A stretch of 13,953 nucleotides of DNA from assembly GCA_031288745.1 (NCBI GenBank), contig JAITQT010000263.1, positions 1 to 13,953 of the forward strand, given 5' to 3'. The position numbers and the translations under genes are program-made. The notes under the pieces were generated by a model, which saw nothing but the letters and a program-made list of their open reading frames with translations, searched no databases and had not been told where the DNA came from. Position 1 is the first letter of the stretch, and each line of letters opens with the position of its first letter. This DNA is from Deltaproteobacteria bacterium. Lineage in GTDB: Bacteria > Desulfobacterota > Desulfarculia > Adiutricales > Adiutricaceae. Positions 7,063 to 13,558 of this stretch are shown in pieces.

Positions 7063-8125
7063 AATTATAGCCGTTATTTTGGCTTTTTAAGCCGTCGTTA
7101 GAAACTAACCTAGCCTGGGTAACGCCTTCGAAGGCGTAGAGTCGGTAAATAAGCACTTTGACTTTATCGCCTAAAGAGATAGGAGGCCGCTCCAGTGAGT
7201 AATCGGTTACTAAAGAAAAGTCGCCCACTCTAACCTTGACTTCTAAAACGTTGCCTCTAAAAGAGACTCTTTCCACCAGCCCGTCTTGGACGCAGTTTTC
7301 GTATTGGATAGCCTCGTTTGGGGAAAAGAGGCGAATAAACTCGGGTCTCACCGCGCAGACGGCCCCTTTGGGGGCCTTGTTAAAGCCTTTTAGGCAGCCA
7401 TAATCGCTAAGGATGGTCGATTCTCCAATAAAACTAGCCACAAAGGGCGTGGCTGGTGAGCGGTATAGTTCGAGCGGGCTTCCGGTCTGCTCGACCCGGC
7501 CATGATTAGTGACTACTATTAGATCGGCCACTTCTATGGCTTCGCTTTGATCGTGGGTAACGAAGATAGAAGTTATCTTTAGCTTACTGATGGTCTCTCT
7601 TAACCAGCTTCTTAGCTCTCTGCGAACTTTAGCGTCTATAGCCGCAAAGGGTTCATCTAGTAATAATATCCGCGGCCAGGGGGCCAAGGCTCTGGCGAAG
7701 GCCACCCTTTGTTTTTGACCTCCGCTTAGCTGAGAGGGGTATCGTTTTTCCAGGCCGGTAAGGCCGACGAGGTTTAAGAGTTCTTCGACCCGCTCTTGGA
7801 TTATGTTTTTAGGTTGTTTTTGGGTCTTAAGACCAAAGGCGATGTTATCGAAAACGTTCATATAGCGAAAAAGGGCATAGTTTTGAAAGACAAAGCCTAT
7901 GCCCCTTTGGCTAGCTGGCAGCTCGTTAACTCTTTTATCATCAATAACTATCTCTCCGCTATCGACGTTTTCTAAGCCGGCTATGGTTCTTAAAATTGTG
8001 GTTTTACCGCTCCCACTGGGCCCCAAAAGGGCGGCTAAGGCCCCTTTTTCGAGGGCGAAGTCAACCTGGTCGCAGGCTTTAAAATTTCCGAATTTTTTTT
8101 CAAGGCCTTTAACTTCTAAATACAT
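7052..8125 (-). CDS. cysA: Sulfate/thiosulfate ABC importer ATPase (CysA)
   Basis: Cytoplasmic ATPase that powers sulfate import through CysT/CysW. The 357-residue protein shows Walker A GPSGSGKTT (35-43), Q-loop Q81, signature LSGGQ (133-137), Walker B ILLLDE (153-158) and switch H191. It ends in a regulatory beta-barrel domain (about 240-340, TOBE type). The start is ATG at 8125: AGAGGA lies 8 nt upstream and the protein then begins at the family's usual first residues. A longer frame up to 8158 adds 11 residues without a better site. It overlaps the end of cysW by 17 bp, so translation is probably coupled. Paralogues importing molybdate or phosphate share these motifs; the sulfate call rests on the operon. 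Confidence 0.92.
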   Translation of the reverse strand: MYLEVKGLEKKFGNFKACDQVDFALEKGALAALLGPSGSGKTTILRTIAGLENVDSGEIVIDDKRVNELPASQRGIGFVFQNYALFRYMNVFDNIAFGLKTQKQPKNIIQERVEELLNLVGLTGLEKRYPSQLSGGQKQRVAFARALAPWPRILLLDEPFAAIDAKVRRELRSWLRETISKLKITSIFVTHDQSEAIEVADLIVVTNHGRVEQTGSPLELYRSPATPFVASFIGESTILSDYGCLKGFNKAPKGAVCAVRPEFIRLFSPNEAIQYENCVQDGLVERVSFRGNVLEVKVRVGDFSLVTDYSLERPPISLGDKVKVLIYRLYAFEGVTQARLVSNDGLKSQNNGYNFEI

Positions 8126-8981
8126 TGGATTCGTCCTCTTTTTTAGCCAATTGTTCAATAACGTTGCGGGCCGTGAGGATGATGACGGAGGTGGCCACCA
8201 AGATGGTCGAAACGGCGAAGGATTCTGAAAATTTATGCTCGTTATAGAGTATTTCGATGTGGAGAGGTAAGGTGTTAGTTTTACCCCTTAGGTGGCCACT
8301 AACCACCGAGACGGCCCCGAATTCGCCCATGGCCCTAGCGGCGCAAAGTATCAAGCTATAGACCAAGGCCCAGCGGATATGGGGAAAGGTAACCTTAAAA
8401 AAAACAGTAAAAAAACCGGCCCCCATTAAAACCGCCGCTTGCTCTTCGTCAGTGCCTCGAGCCGCTAATACTGGAACGATCTCTCTAGCCACGAACGGTA
8501 AGGTGACAAATATAGTGGCTAGAACCACCCCTGGCACATTGAAGACTATTCTTAGCTGCCAATCGACCAAATAGGGGTGTAGCCAACCGAGGCGGCCGTA
8601 AGTAAGAATAAAGATTAACCCGGCGATAATGGGCGAGATTGCGAAAGGAAGATCGATTAAGGTTATCAGAAAACCTCGACCTTTATATTGGAAGCGGGTT
8701 AAGGCCCAAGCAGCGCAAAGGCCGAATAATGTGTTACAAGTGACCGCTAATACGGTGGTTAGGGCCGTAAGGCGCAAGGCCTTAACGGTGTAAATCTCGG
8801 TGACTGCCTTCCAAAAAGGTGACCAGCCGTACTCGAAGGCGCGGGTGAGAACCACTACCAGCGGGGCCACCAAAAAAGTTAGGGCGAAGAGGGTGGTAAT
8901 AACGATTAAAAACCTTCTTCCCCATAGGTTTGGTTGAAATGCGTTGGGTAAGGCTTGGCCGATAGAGTTTGTATTTTTCAC
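8109..8981 (-). CDS. cysW: Sulfate ABC importer permease (CysW)
   Basis: One of two inner-membrane permease subunits of the sulfate importer. The 290-residue protein has about six hydrophobic segments, starting near 24-46, and the cytoplasmic EAA loop that docks on CysA at about 179-200 (EEQAAVLMGAGFFTVFFKVT). The sequence RAMGEFGAVSVVSG (216-229) is typical of the CysT/CysW/ModB group. Start is GTG at 8981 with GAGGG seven nt upstream. It begins 3 bp after cysT stops and overlaps cysA by 17 bp. Its longer N-terminus and position identify it as CysW rather than CysT. Confidence 0.92.
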   Translation of the reverse strand: MKNTNSIGQALPNAFQPNLWGRRFLIVITTLFALTFLVAPLVVVLTRAFEYGWSPFWKAVTEIYTVKALRLTALTTVLAVTCNTLFGLCAAWALTRFQYKGRGFLITLIDLPFAISPIIAGLIFILTYGRLGWLHPYLVDWQLRIVFNVPGVVLATIFVTLPFVAREIVPVLAARGTDEEQAAVLMGAGFFTVFFKVTFPHIRWALVYSLILCAARAMGEFGAVSVVSGHLRGKTNTLPLHIEILYNEHKFSESFAVSTILVATSVIILTARNVIEQLAKKEDESNVFRS

Positions 8982-8984
8982 CGC

Positions 8985-9809
8985 TTAGCCCTCACAGAAG
9001 GTGGCCGACCTAATTTGAAGGCGGTTTATCAAAAACATGATGATAAAGGAGGCCGTGAGCATGACCAAGGCCACGGCCGTGGCTTGACCGTAGAGAAATT
9101 CTTCTAGACGAGTGACGATCATCAAAGGGGCTATCTCGGTTTTTAAAGGTTTATTGCCGGCGATAAAGATGACACTACCGTATTCCCCCAAACCCCTGGC
9201 GAAGGCTAGAGAAAAGCCGGTCAAAACGGCTGGTTTAATTTCTGGAAAAACTATTTTAAAAAAGATTTTGAGTTTTGAGGCCCCCAAAACTAGGCCGGCC
9301 TCTTCGTAGTCGGGGGAGAGGCGCTCTAAAACGGGTTGGACCGAACGGACGACGAAAGGTAGAGTTATAAAAGTTAAGGCCACTACTATGCCCACTCTAG
9401 TGTAGGCCACTGCTATACCAAGCTCGGCTAGTGGTTTACCTATCCAGCCTTTATCAACGGTTAAAGCGGTCAAAGCTATGCCGGCCACGGCCGTGGGAAG
9501 AGCGAAAGGAAGTTCAATAAGCCCGTCGATAATCCTTCTACCGAGGAAGCGATAGCGCGTAAGGACCCAGGCCATAATCGTCCCAAAGATAGCATTAATC
9601 AAGGCGGCGATAAAAGAGCAGCCGAAACTTACTTTGTAGCTAGCTATAATTCTAGGGTCAGTTATGGCCTTCCAAAAGCCTGCCCAGCCGACTTCCGCAG
9701 CCTCTAGGGCTAAGGAAAACATAGGTATTAAGACTATAAAGCTTAGATAGCTCATAGTTAGGCCCATAGTTAAACCAAAGCCGGGGAGTACCTTTTTTGA
9801 TACGCTCAT
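8985..9809 (-). CDS. cysT: Sulfate ABC importer permease (CysT/CysU)
   Basis: Second inner-membrane permease of the sulfate importer, pairing with CysW. The 274-residue protein has about six hydrophobic segments (first at 14-34) and the EAA loop at about 169-190 (EEAGLVLGASKLKIFFKIVF). The sequence ARGLGEYGSVIFIAGN (204-219) is characteristic of CysT. Start is ATG at 9809 with only a weak AGAAG site, so expression may lag behind sbp. It lies 48 bp after sbp, with a strong hairpin in that gap, and 3 bp before cysW. Confidence 0.93.
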   Translation of the reverse strand: MSVSKKVLPGFGLTMGLTMSYLSFIVLIPMFSLALEAAEVGWAGFWKAITDPRIIASYKVSFGCSFIAALINAIFGTIMAWVLTRYRFLGRRIIDGLIELPFALPTAVAGIALTALTVDKGWIGKPLAELGIAVAYTRVGIVVALTFITLPFVVRSVQPVLERLSPDYEEAGLVLGASKLKIFFKIVFPEIKPAVLTGFSLAFARGLGEYGSVIFIAGNKPLKTEIAPLMIVTRLEEFLYGQATAVALVMLTASFIIMFLINRLQIRSATFCEG

Positions 9810-9818
9810 TACTTCTTT

Positions 9819-9842
9819 CCAGCCCGGCCCTATAAGGGCTGG
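9819..9842 (-). other. Intercistronic hairpin between sbp and cysT
   Basis: CCAGCCC (9819-9825) pairs with GGGCTGG (9836-9842), a perfect 7-bp G+C-rich stem; an alternative inner pairing GCCCT/AGGGC overlaps it. No T run follows on the minus strand. It sits where a stem could protect the 3' end of sbp mRNA and so give more binding protein than permease, as seen in other ABC operons. Confidence 0.5.
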
Positions 9843-9857
9843 GTCGCTTAAAGGAGG

Positions 9858-10862
9858 TTACTTTTTAACGTAGATCTGATCAAAAATGGCACCATCAGTA
9901 AAGTGCTCTTTTTGAGCCTTTTCCCAGCCGTCGAAGAGCGGGTTATCGATGGTGATTAACTGAGTGGAAACAAACTGATTGCCAAACTCTTTAAGGATTT
10001 CGGGATTGCTGGGTCGGTAAAAATGCTTCCCAGCCAGACGCTGGCCCTCGTCAGAATAAAGAAAGGTTAAATATTCAGTGGCGATTTCTCTAGTGCCCCT
10101 CTTATCAACTACTTCGTCGACCACTGTCACCGGAGGCTCAGCTAGGATGGAGGTGGGGGGGGTGACGATTTCGTATTTGTCGCCCTCTTGCTTTAGGGTT
10201 AAAAAGGCCTCGTTCTCCCAGGCTAATAAGACATCGCCTTGGCCGTTTTGAACGAAGGTGTTGGTTGAGCCTCTTGCGCCGTTATCAAGGACCAAAACAT
10301 TGTTAAAGACTTTAGTGATATATTCGATAATCTTAGTTCTATCATGGTTATATTCTTTATCAGCCCAAGCCCAAGCCGCTAGGTAGTTCCAGCGGGCCCC
10401 TCCCGAGGTTTTGGGGTTGGGGGTGATGATGCCCACGCCATCTTTAGCCAGATCACCCCAATCTTTAAGGTTTTTGGGGTTTCCCTTGCGGACTAAAAAG
10501 ACTATGGTCGAGGTGTAGGGCGAGCTGTTTTTAGGCAATTTCTCTTGCCAGTCTTTTTTTATTAGGCCCGCTTCCGCGATGGCCGTGATGTCATAGGCAA
10601 GAGCTAAGGTGACCACGTCAGCCTCGTTGCCCTCGATGACGGCCCGAGCTTGCTTACCGGAGCCACCGTGAGATTGAATGATGGTCACCTCTTCTTTCTT
10701 TTTGTCCTGCCAATACTTTTGGAAGGCCTTGTTGTACTCATCGTAGAATTCTCTGGTCGGATCGTAGGAAACGTTGGTGATTTCAACGGCAAATAGAGAA
10801 TTGGCGCTAAAGGCGAGCATTAGGGTTAGAGCGGTGAAGAGGGTAAAGACAAATTTAGGCAT
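9858..10862 (-). CDS. sbp: Periplasmic sulfate-binding protein
   Basis: Captures sulfate and delivers it to CysT/CysW. The 334-residue protein begins with a Sec signal peptide (K3, hydrophobic 5-19, likely cleavage after SLFA at 25) with no lipobox cysteine, so it is a free periplasmic protein, which suggests an outer membrane. Family hallmarks are SHGGSGKQARAV (64-75), ADVVTLALAYDI (81-92) and NPKTSGGARWNYLAAW (149-164), the sulfate-binding protein signature. Start is ATG at 10862 with AGAGG six nt upstream. First gene of sbp-cysT-cysW-cysA. An eight-C run on the coding strand lies at 10162-10155. Thiosulfate-binding CysP is the close alternative. Confidence 0.93.
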   Translation of the reverse strand: MPKFVFTLFTALTLMLAFSANSLFAVEITNVSYDPTREFYDEYNKAFQKYWQDKKKEEVTIIQSHGGSGKQARAVIEGNEADVVTLALAYDITAIAEAGLIKKDWQEKLPKNSSPYTSTIVFLVRKGNPKNLKDWGDLAKDGVGIITPNPKTSGGARWNYLAAWAWADKEYNHDRTKIIEYITKVFNNVLVLDNGARGSTNTFVQNGQGDVLLAWENEAFLTLKQEGDKYEIVTPPTSILAEPPVTVVDEVVDKRGTREIATEYLTFLYSDEGQRLAGKHFYRPSNPEILKEFGNQFVSTQLITIDNPLFDGWEKAQKEHFTDGAIFDQIYVKK

Positions 10863-10885
10863 TTTGTACCTCTTTTTTTAGGCTG

Positions 10886-10911
10886 CTCCCTACCGAGAGG
10901 GGGGAAGGGAG
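10886..10911 (-). promoter_or_regulatory. Leader hairpin before sbp
   Basis: CTCCCT (10886-10891) pairs with AGGGAG (10906-10911) in the sbp 5' leader, ending about 24 nt before the start codon. No known riboswitch fold (for example SAM-I) was recognised around it. It could affect ribosome access or mRNA stability. Confidence 0.3.
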
Positions 10912-10996
10912 TTTTAGTTTAGCCTATGAATATCGCCGGCTAGTGAAAGCGCGGCGGGGTGTTAATTCAGTGTTTGGAGTTTTTTTTGTTTAGCTA

Positions 10997-11025
10997 TATT
11001 TAGAGGCAAAGCAACCGTTCACCAA
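10997..11025 (-). promoter_or_regulatory. Weak candidate promoter for sbp-cysTWA
   Basis: TTGGTG (11025-11020) and TAAATA (11002-10997) are 17 bp apart, but each matches only 3 of 6 consensus bases. It would give a leader of about 128 nt containing the 10886-10911 hairpin. A weak core could need an activator; the true promoter may lie elsewhere in the spacer. Confidence 0.2.
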
Positions 11026-11241
11026 GTCTTTTTTCTCCACGTTGCGGCAGTAGCGACTTTTGAGTTGTAATTAAGTTTTAGTAAACCTTTAAGTTCTTAA
11101 CATTAGTTCATTTGAGGTTTCTACTTAGCTCTTTGCTCCAACCATATATTTTAATTTTGATTAATGTTAAAATTACTAAGCTCCTATAGGGGGCTACATT
11201 GTTGCGGTAGGTGTCGTCCCTTTAAATAGGCTTGGCACCTC

Positions 11242-11290
11242 AACGTTTTCATTTGTGAACGGGCCCTTAAACGTTCACATTTGAGAACGG
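11242..11290. repeat. Two 21-bp near-identical direct repeats
   Basis: Units at 11242-11262 and 11270-11290 agree at 18 of 21 positions, with a shared frame AACGTT-nn-CATTTG-n-GAACGG and an offset of 28 bp. The second unit also contains GTTC...GAAC as an inverted repeat. Read on the minus strand the block begins TGTCCGTTCTCAAATGTG. Repeated blocks of this kind occur at the ends of IS21-family elements, so this may be a relic end; no transposase is nearby. A regulator-binding site is the alternative. Confidence 0.5.
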
Positions 11291-11326
11291 ACACGCGGCA
11301 AAGGAAGATAATTTTAATTGCAAGCG

Positions 11327-11364
11327 AAAAAAAAAGACCGAGAAGCAAAAAGCTTCTCGGTCTT
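11327..11364 (-). terminator. Strong intrinsic terminator
   Basis: GACCGAGAAGC (11336-11346) and GCTTCTCGGTC (11352-11362) form a perfect 11-bp stem around a 5-nt loop, extendable by two A-T pairs. On the minus strand it is followed by nine T (11335-11327). It is the clearest terminator in the window and lies 500 bp beyond the tag stop. Confidence 0.85.
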
Positions 11365-11464
11365 CAGATATACGATAAACCGATATAAGTAAAAATTTAA
11401 AAACGACAAATGGATACGGAAAGAAATTTAAAACTTTCCCAATATTTTTCTCACCAAGGCGGTT
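11327..11464 (-). ncRNA. Candidate small RNA, about 138 nt
   Basis: A strong promoter (11471-11500) and a strong intrinsic terminator (11327-11364), in the same orientation, enclose about 138 nt with no open frame longer than about eight codons. The predicted 5' end is near 11464. The body is AT-rich except for the terminator stem. It does not match a tRNA, 6S or tmRNA that I can recognise. The call is inferred from signals alone; a decayed gene that kept its promoter and terminator would look the same. Confidence 0.4.
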
Positions 11465-11470
11465 GAGCTA

Positions 11471-11500
11471 ATAATAGAAAGAAATAGCCTACGTTGTCAA
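11471..11500 (-). promoter_or_regulatory. Strong sigma-70-type promoter of the candidate small RNA
   Basis: A perfect TTGACA (11500-11495) and TATTAT (11476-11471, 5 of 6) are 18 bp apart on the minus strand. The predicted start is near 11464. No gene start follows before the terminator at 11364. Confidence 0.55.
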
Positions 11501-11864
11501 GATGTTTTTTTTGGGTGGTTCAATAAACTAATATCGAAGCTAGTCAAGATAATTTTAGCTCTCTAAGAAAAAACTTATCCCGCGCTTTTTTTTAAGTTTC
11601 ATAAGTTAAATAAGTGTTTTCATAATTACTCTTCAAGGATGAAAGCGCTCAAAGAAAAGTATACCAAAATAGAGAATTTCGCTCATTTAAAAGTGATCCA
11701 CTAAAATGCCAACCATTAGTCATATTAGGCCTTATCTTCAGTTGAGGGGGAAGAGGAAAATAAAGTCTTGAAGAGGCCTTGTGAACTGTTCCCTCGTTTT
11801 GGCCTTATAGTGAGAGGCTTTTATAAGTCCCCTTTTTTTAGCAATTTATCTAGGAAAGCTCTGC

Positions 11865-12425
11865 TTACCTAAATGAACAGGCCAATATATGATCATTGAC
11901 CACTCCGATAGCCTCAAGCCATGAATAAACTATCGTGCTGCCGACGAACTTAAAGCCAAATTTTTTTAATTCAAGGCTTATCTTATCTGAAAGCGCTGTT
12001 TTAACCGGAATTTGCGCCATCGTTTCCCACCTGCCGACGATGGGTTTCTCTTCGGTAAAGCTCCAAATATAGCGATCGAGCGAGCCGTATTTTTGGCAAA
12101 GCCTGTAATAGGCCTTGGCGTTCTCTATCGCGGCGGCGACTTTGAGACGGTTGCGTATGATCCCAGGATTTGAGAGTAGTTGGGCAACTTTTAAATCATC
12201 GTAAAGCGCGACCTTGGCCGGGTCGAAATTGTCGAAGGCTGCGCACAGTGTGTCCCATTTGCGCAGTATTGTTACCCAGGCTAGCCCTGCCTGTTGGCCC
12301 TCCAGGAGCAGCATTTTAAAAAGCATAGGTTCGTCGCGGCAGGGCTTCCCCCATTGAGCGTCGTGATAATGTTGGGAAAGCGGGTCTTTCATCGCCCAGG
12401 GGCAGCGTGTCAAATTATCGTTCAT
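11865..12425 (-). CDS. tag: DNA-3-methyladenine glycosylase I (Tag)
   Basis: Cytoplasmic base-excision repair enzyme that removes 3-methyladenine from alkylated DNA. The 186-residue protein is full length for the family. The zinc ligands are visible as C8 (RCPWA), H21 (HYHDAQWG), H179 and C183 (VNDHILACS). The base-pocket glutamate and tryptophan are E42 and W50 in LEGQQAGLAW. FKFVGSTIVYSWLEA near residue 157 is also typical. Start is ATG at 12425 with AGAGGA five nt upstream. It stands alone between two long spacers, so it is probably transcribed by itself; neither a clear promoter nor a terminator next to it was found. It has no obvious link to sulfate metabolism. Confidence 0.95.
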   Translation of the reverse strand: MNDNLTRCPWAMKDPLSQHYHDAQWGKPCRDEPMLFKMLLLEGQQAGLAWVTILRKWDTLCAAFDNFDPAKVALYDDLKVAQLLSNPGIIRNRLKVAAAIENAKAYYRLCQKYGSLDRYIWSFTEEKPIVGRWETMAQIPVKTALSDKISLELKKFGFKFVGSTIVYSWLEAIGVVNDHILACSFR

Positions 12426-12748
12426 AGTTATCCTCTGGGTATTTAAGTCTAAGGGGTAATAGTTGATAGGGATTAAGCTGCGAGTTAAAGTTTTTTTTGT
12501 AAAAACCAGCCGCTTGGTGATTATGCTCGTTAACGTCTACATACCTAATCTCAACTTAAAATGCTGTTTAAGGGCGAAGTTTTAGCCTGATTTAAGGCGC
12601 TAGCCCGAACTCATTTTTTCTGATTAAGAAGACTATGAGCGAAAAAGAAGCTCATTAACCCTCCTTTTTTATGGTCGACATTTTTTCCTCTTTTCTTCAA
12701 AGAAAAGCAATTGAGGTATATATTTATAGCCTAATTAAAGTTTAAGAG
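12426..12748. other. Spacer between the amino-acid transporter and tag
   Basis: No supported gene is present. A very strong ribosome site (GGAGG) stands four bases before an ATG at 12655 on the minus strand, but it opens a frame of only 14 codons ending at 12611, and the start lies in an ATGAGC/GCTCAT inverted repeat (12635-12655). An AT-rich hairpin (12690-12707) lies about 40 bp after the ATPase stop without a T run. Confidence 0.5.
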
Positions 12749-13558
12749 TTAAACGTTGTTAAGGCGTTCTTTATGGATTTCGTCAAACTCAAAGATATTT
12801 AAAAATCGTCTGGCCCTTTCGGTTGAAGGAGCGGAAAAGAATTTTTCGGGCTGTTCGATCTCTAGAGCGACGCCGGAATCTATAAAAACTATGGCGTCAG
12901 CCACGGCTTTGGCGAAGGCCATTTCGTGGGAGACGATGAGCATGGTTAAGCCCCCTTTGGCAAGATTGAGCATAACGTCCAATACTTCTCTAACCATTTC
13001 CGGGTCGAGGGAAGCGGTGACTTCGTCAAAGAGCATAACTTCAGGGTGCATGCACAACGCTCTAACGATGGCCACCCTTTGTTTTTGACCTCCGGAAAGT
13101 TGCCTAGGGTAAGAATTGATTTTATCGACTAGTCCCACTCTCTCTAGCCACCGCTCAGCCTCCTCGATGGCTTCGGAGCGTTTGCGCCCTTGAACTTTTA
13201 AGGGCCCGAGGAGTATATTTTCTAAAACGTTTAGGTGGGGGAAGAGTTCGTAGTTTTGAAAGACCATGCCGAGGCGCTGGCGCACTTGGCTCCAATTAGT
13301 CGTGGGGGTTGATATTAGCTCGCCTTTAAGTTCCACTGTGCCCGAATTGATTGACTCAAGGCCGTTTAGGCATCTAAGGAGAGTGCTTTTACCGCAGCCG
13401 GAAGGGCCGATAATAACCACCACTTCTCCTTGGGCCACTTCCAAATCAATGCCTTTTAAGACTTCTAGAGCGCCGAAGTTTTTTCGTAAGGCGGTTATCT
13501 TTAGCGCCGCTGCAGAATTTAACTCGGCTTTATCTGAACAAGTTGTCAGCTCTGCCAT
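12749..13558 (-). CDS. Polar amino-acid ABC transporter ATPase (GlnQ/HisP type)
   Basis: Cytoplasmic ATPase of an amino-acid importer. The 269-residue protein has Walker A GPSGCGKST (51-59), Q-loop Q101 in FQNYELFPHLNV, signature LSGGQ (154-158), Walker B VMLFDE (174-179) followed by VTASLDPE, and switch H211. These are the polar amino-acid group's forms. Start is ATG at 13558 with GGAG five nt upstream; a longer frame reaching 13639 would lie inside the permease gene and adds 27 residues unlike the family. It overlaps the permease end by 13 bp, showing one operon. The substrate (glutamine, arginine, cystine or other) cannot be read from this sequence. A cystine importer would suit a sulfur neighbourhood, but nothing here shows it. 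Confidence 0.9.
   Translation of the reverse strand: MAELTTCSDKAELNSAAALKITALRKNFGALEVLKGIDLEVAQGEVVVIIGPSGCGKSTLLRCLNGLESINSGTVELKGELISTPTTNWSQVRQRLGMVFQNYELFPHLNVLENILLGPLKVQGRKRSEAIEEAERWLERVGLVDKINSYPRQLSGGQKQRVAIVRALCMHPEVMLFDEVTASLDPEMVREVLDVMLNLAKGGLTMLIVSHEMAFAKAVADAIVFIDSGVALEIEQPEKFFSAPSTERARRFLNIFEFDEIHKERLNNV

Larger units (their letters stand above)
10863..11864. other. One-kilobase spacer between tag and sbp
   Basis: No convincing protein gene is seen on either strand. It holds a leader hairpin and weak promoter for sbp, a 21-bp repeat pair (11242-11290), and a promoter-terminator pair enclosing a candidate small RNA (11327-11500), each listed separately. A short inverted repeat, ATTTTAA/TTAAAAT, lies near 11150-11175. 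No clear terminator follows tag at 11864. Confidence 0.55.

Noticed and set aside
367..10862. Dissimilatory sulfate respiration locus
   Set aside because: Sat, QmoABC, DsrAB and DsrC are absent here and CysDN plus a high-affinity importer fit assimilation better. The rest of the genome is not visible.
10863..11200. SAM or other sulfur riboswitch in the sbp leader
   Set aside because: The leader hairpin stands alone; the conserved core of SAM-I type riboswitches was not found.
11639..11704. Plus-strand 21-codon frame with AAGG next to ATG
   Set aside because: Too short, the purine-rich site touches the start codon, and no family is recognised.
12690..12707. Terminator after the amino-acid transporter ATPase
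   Set aside because: The 8-bp stem CTTTTCTT/AAGAAAAG is weak, AT-rich, has a two-base loop and no T run on either strand.
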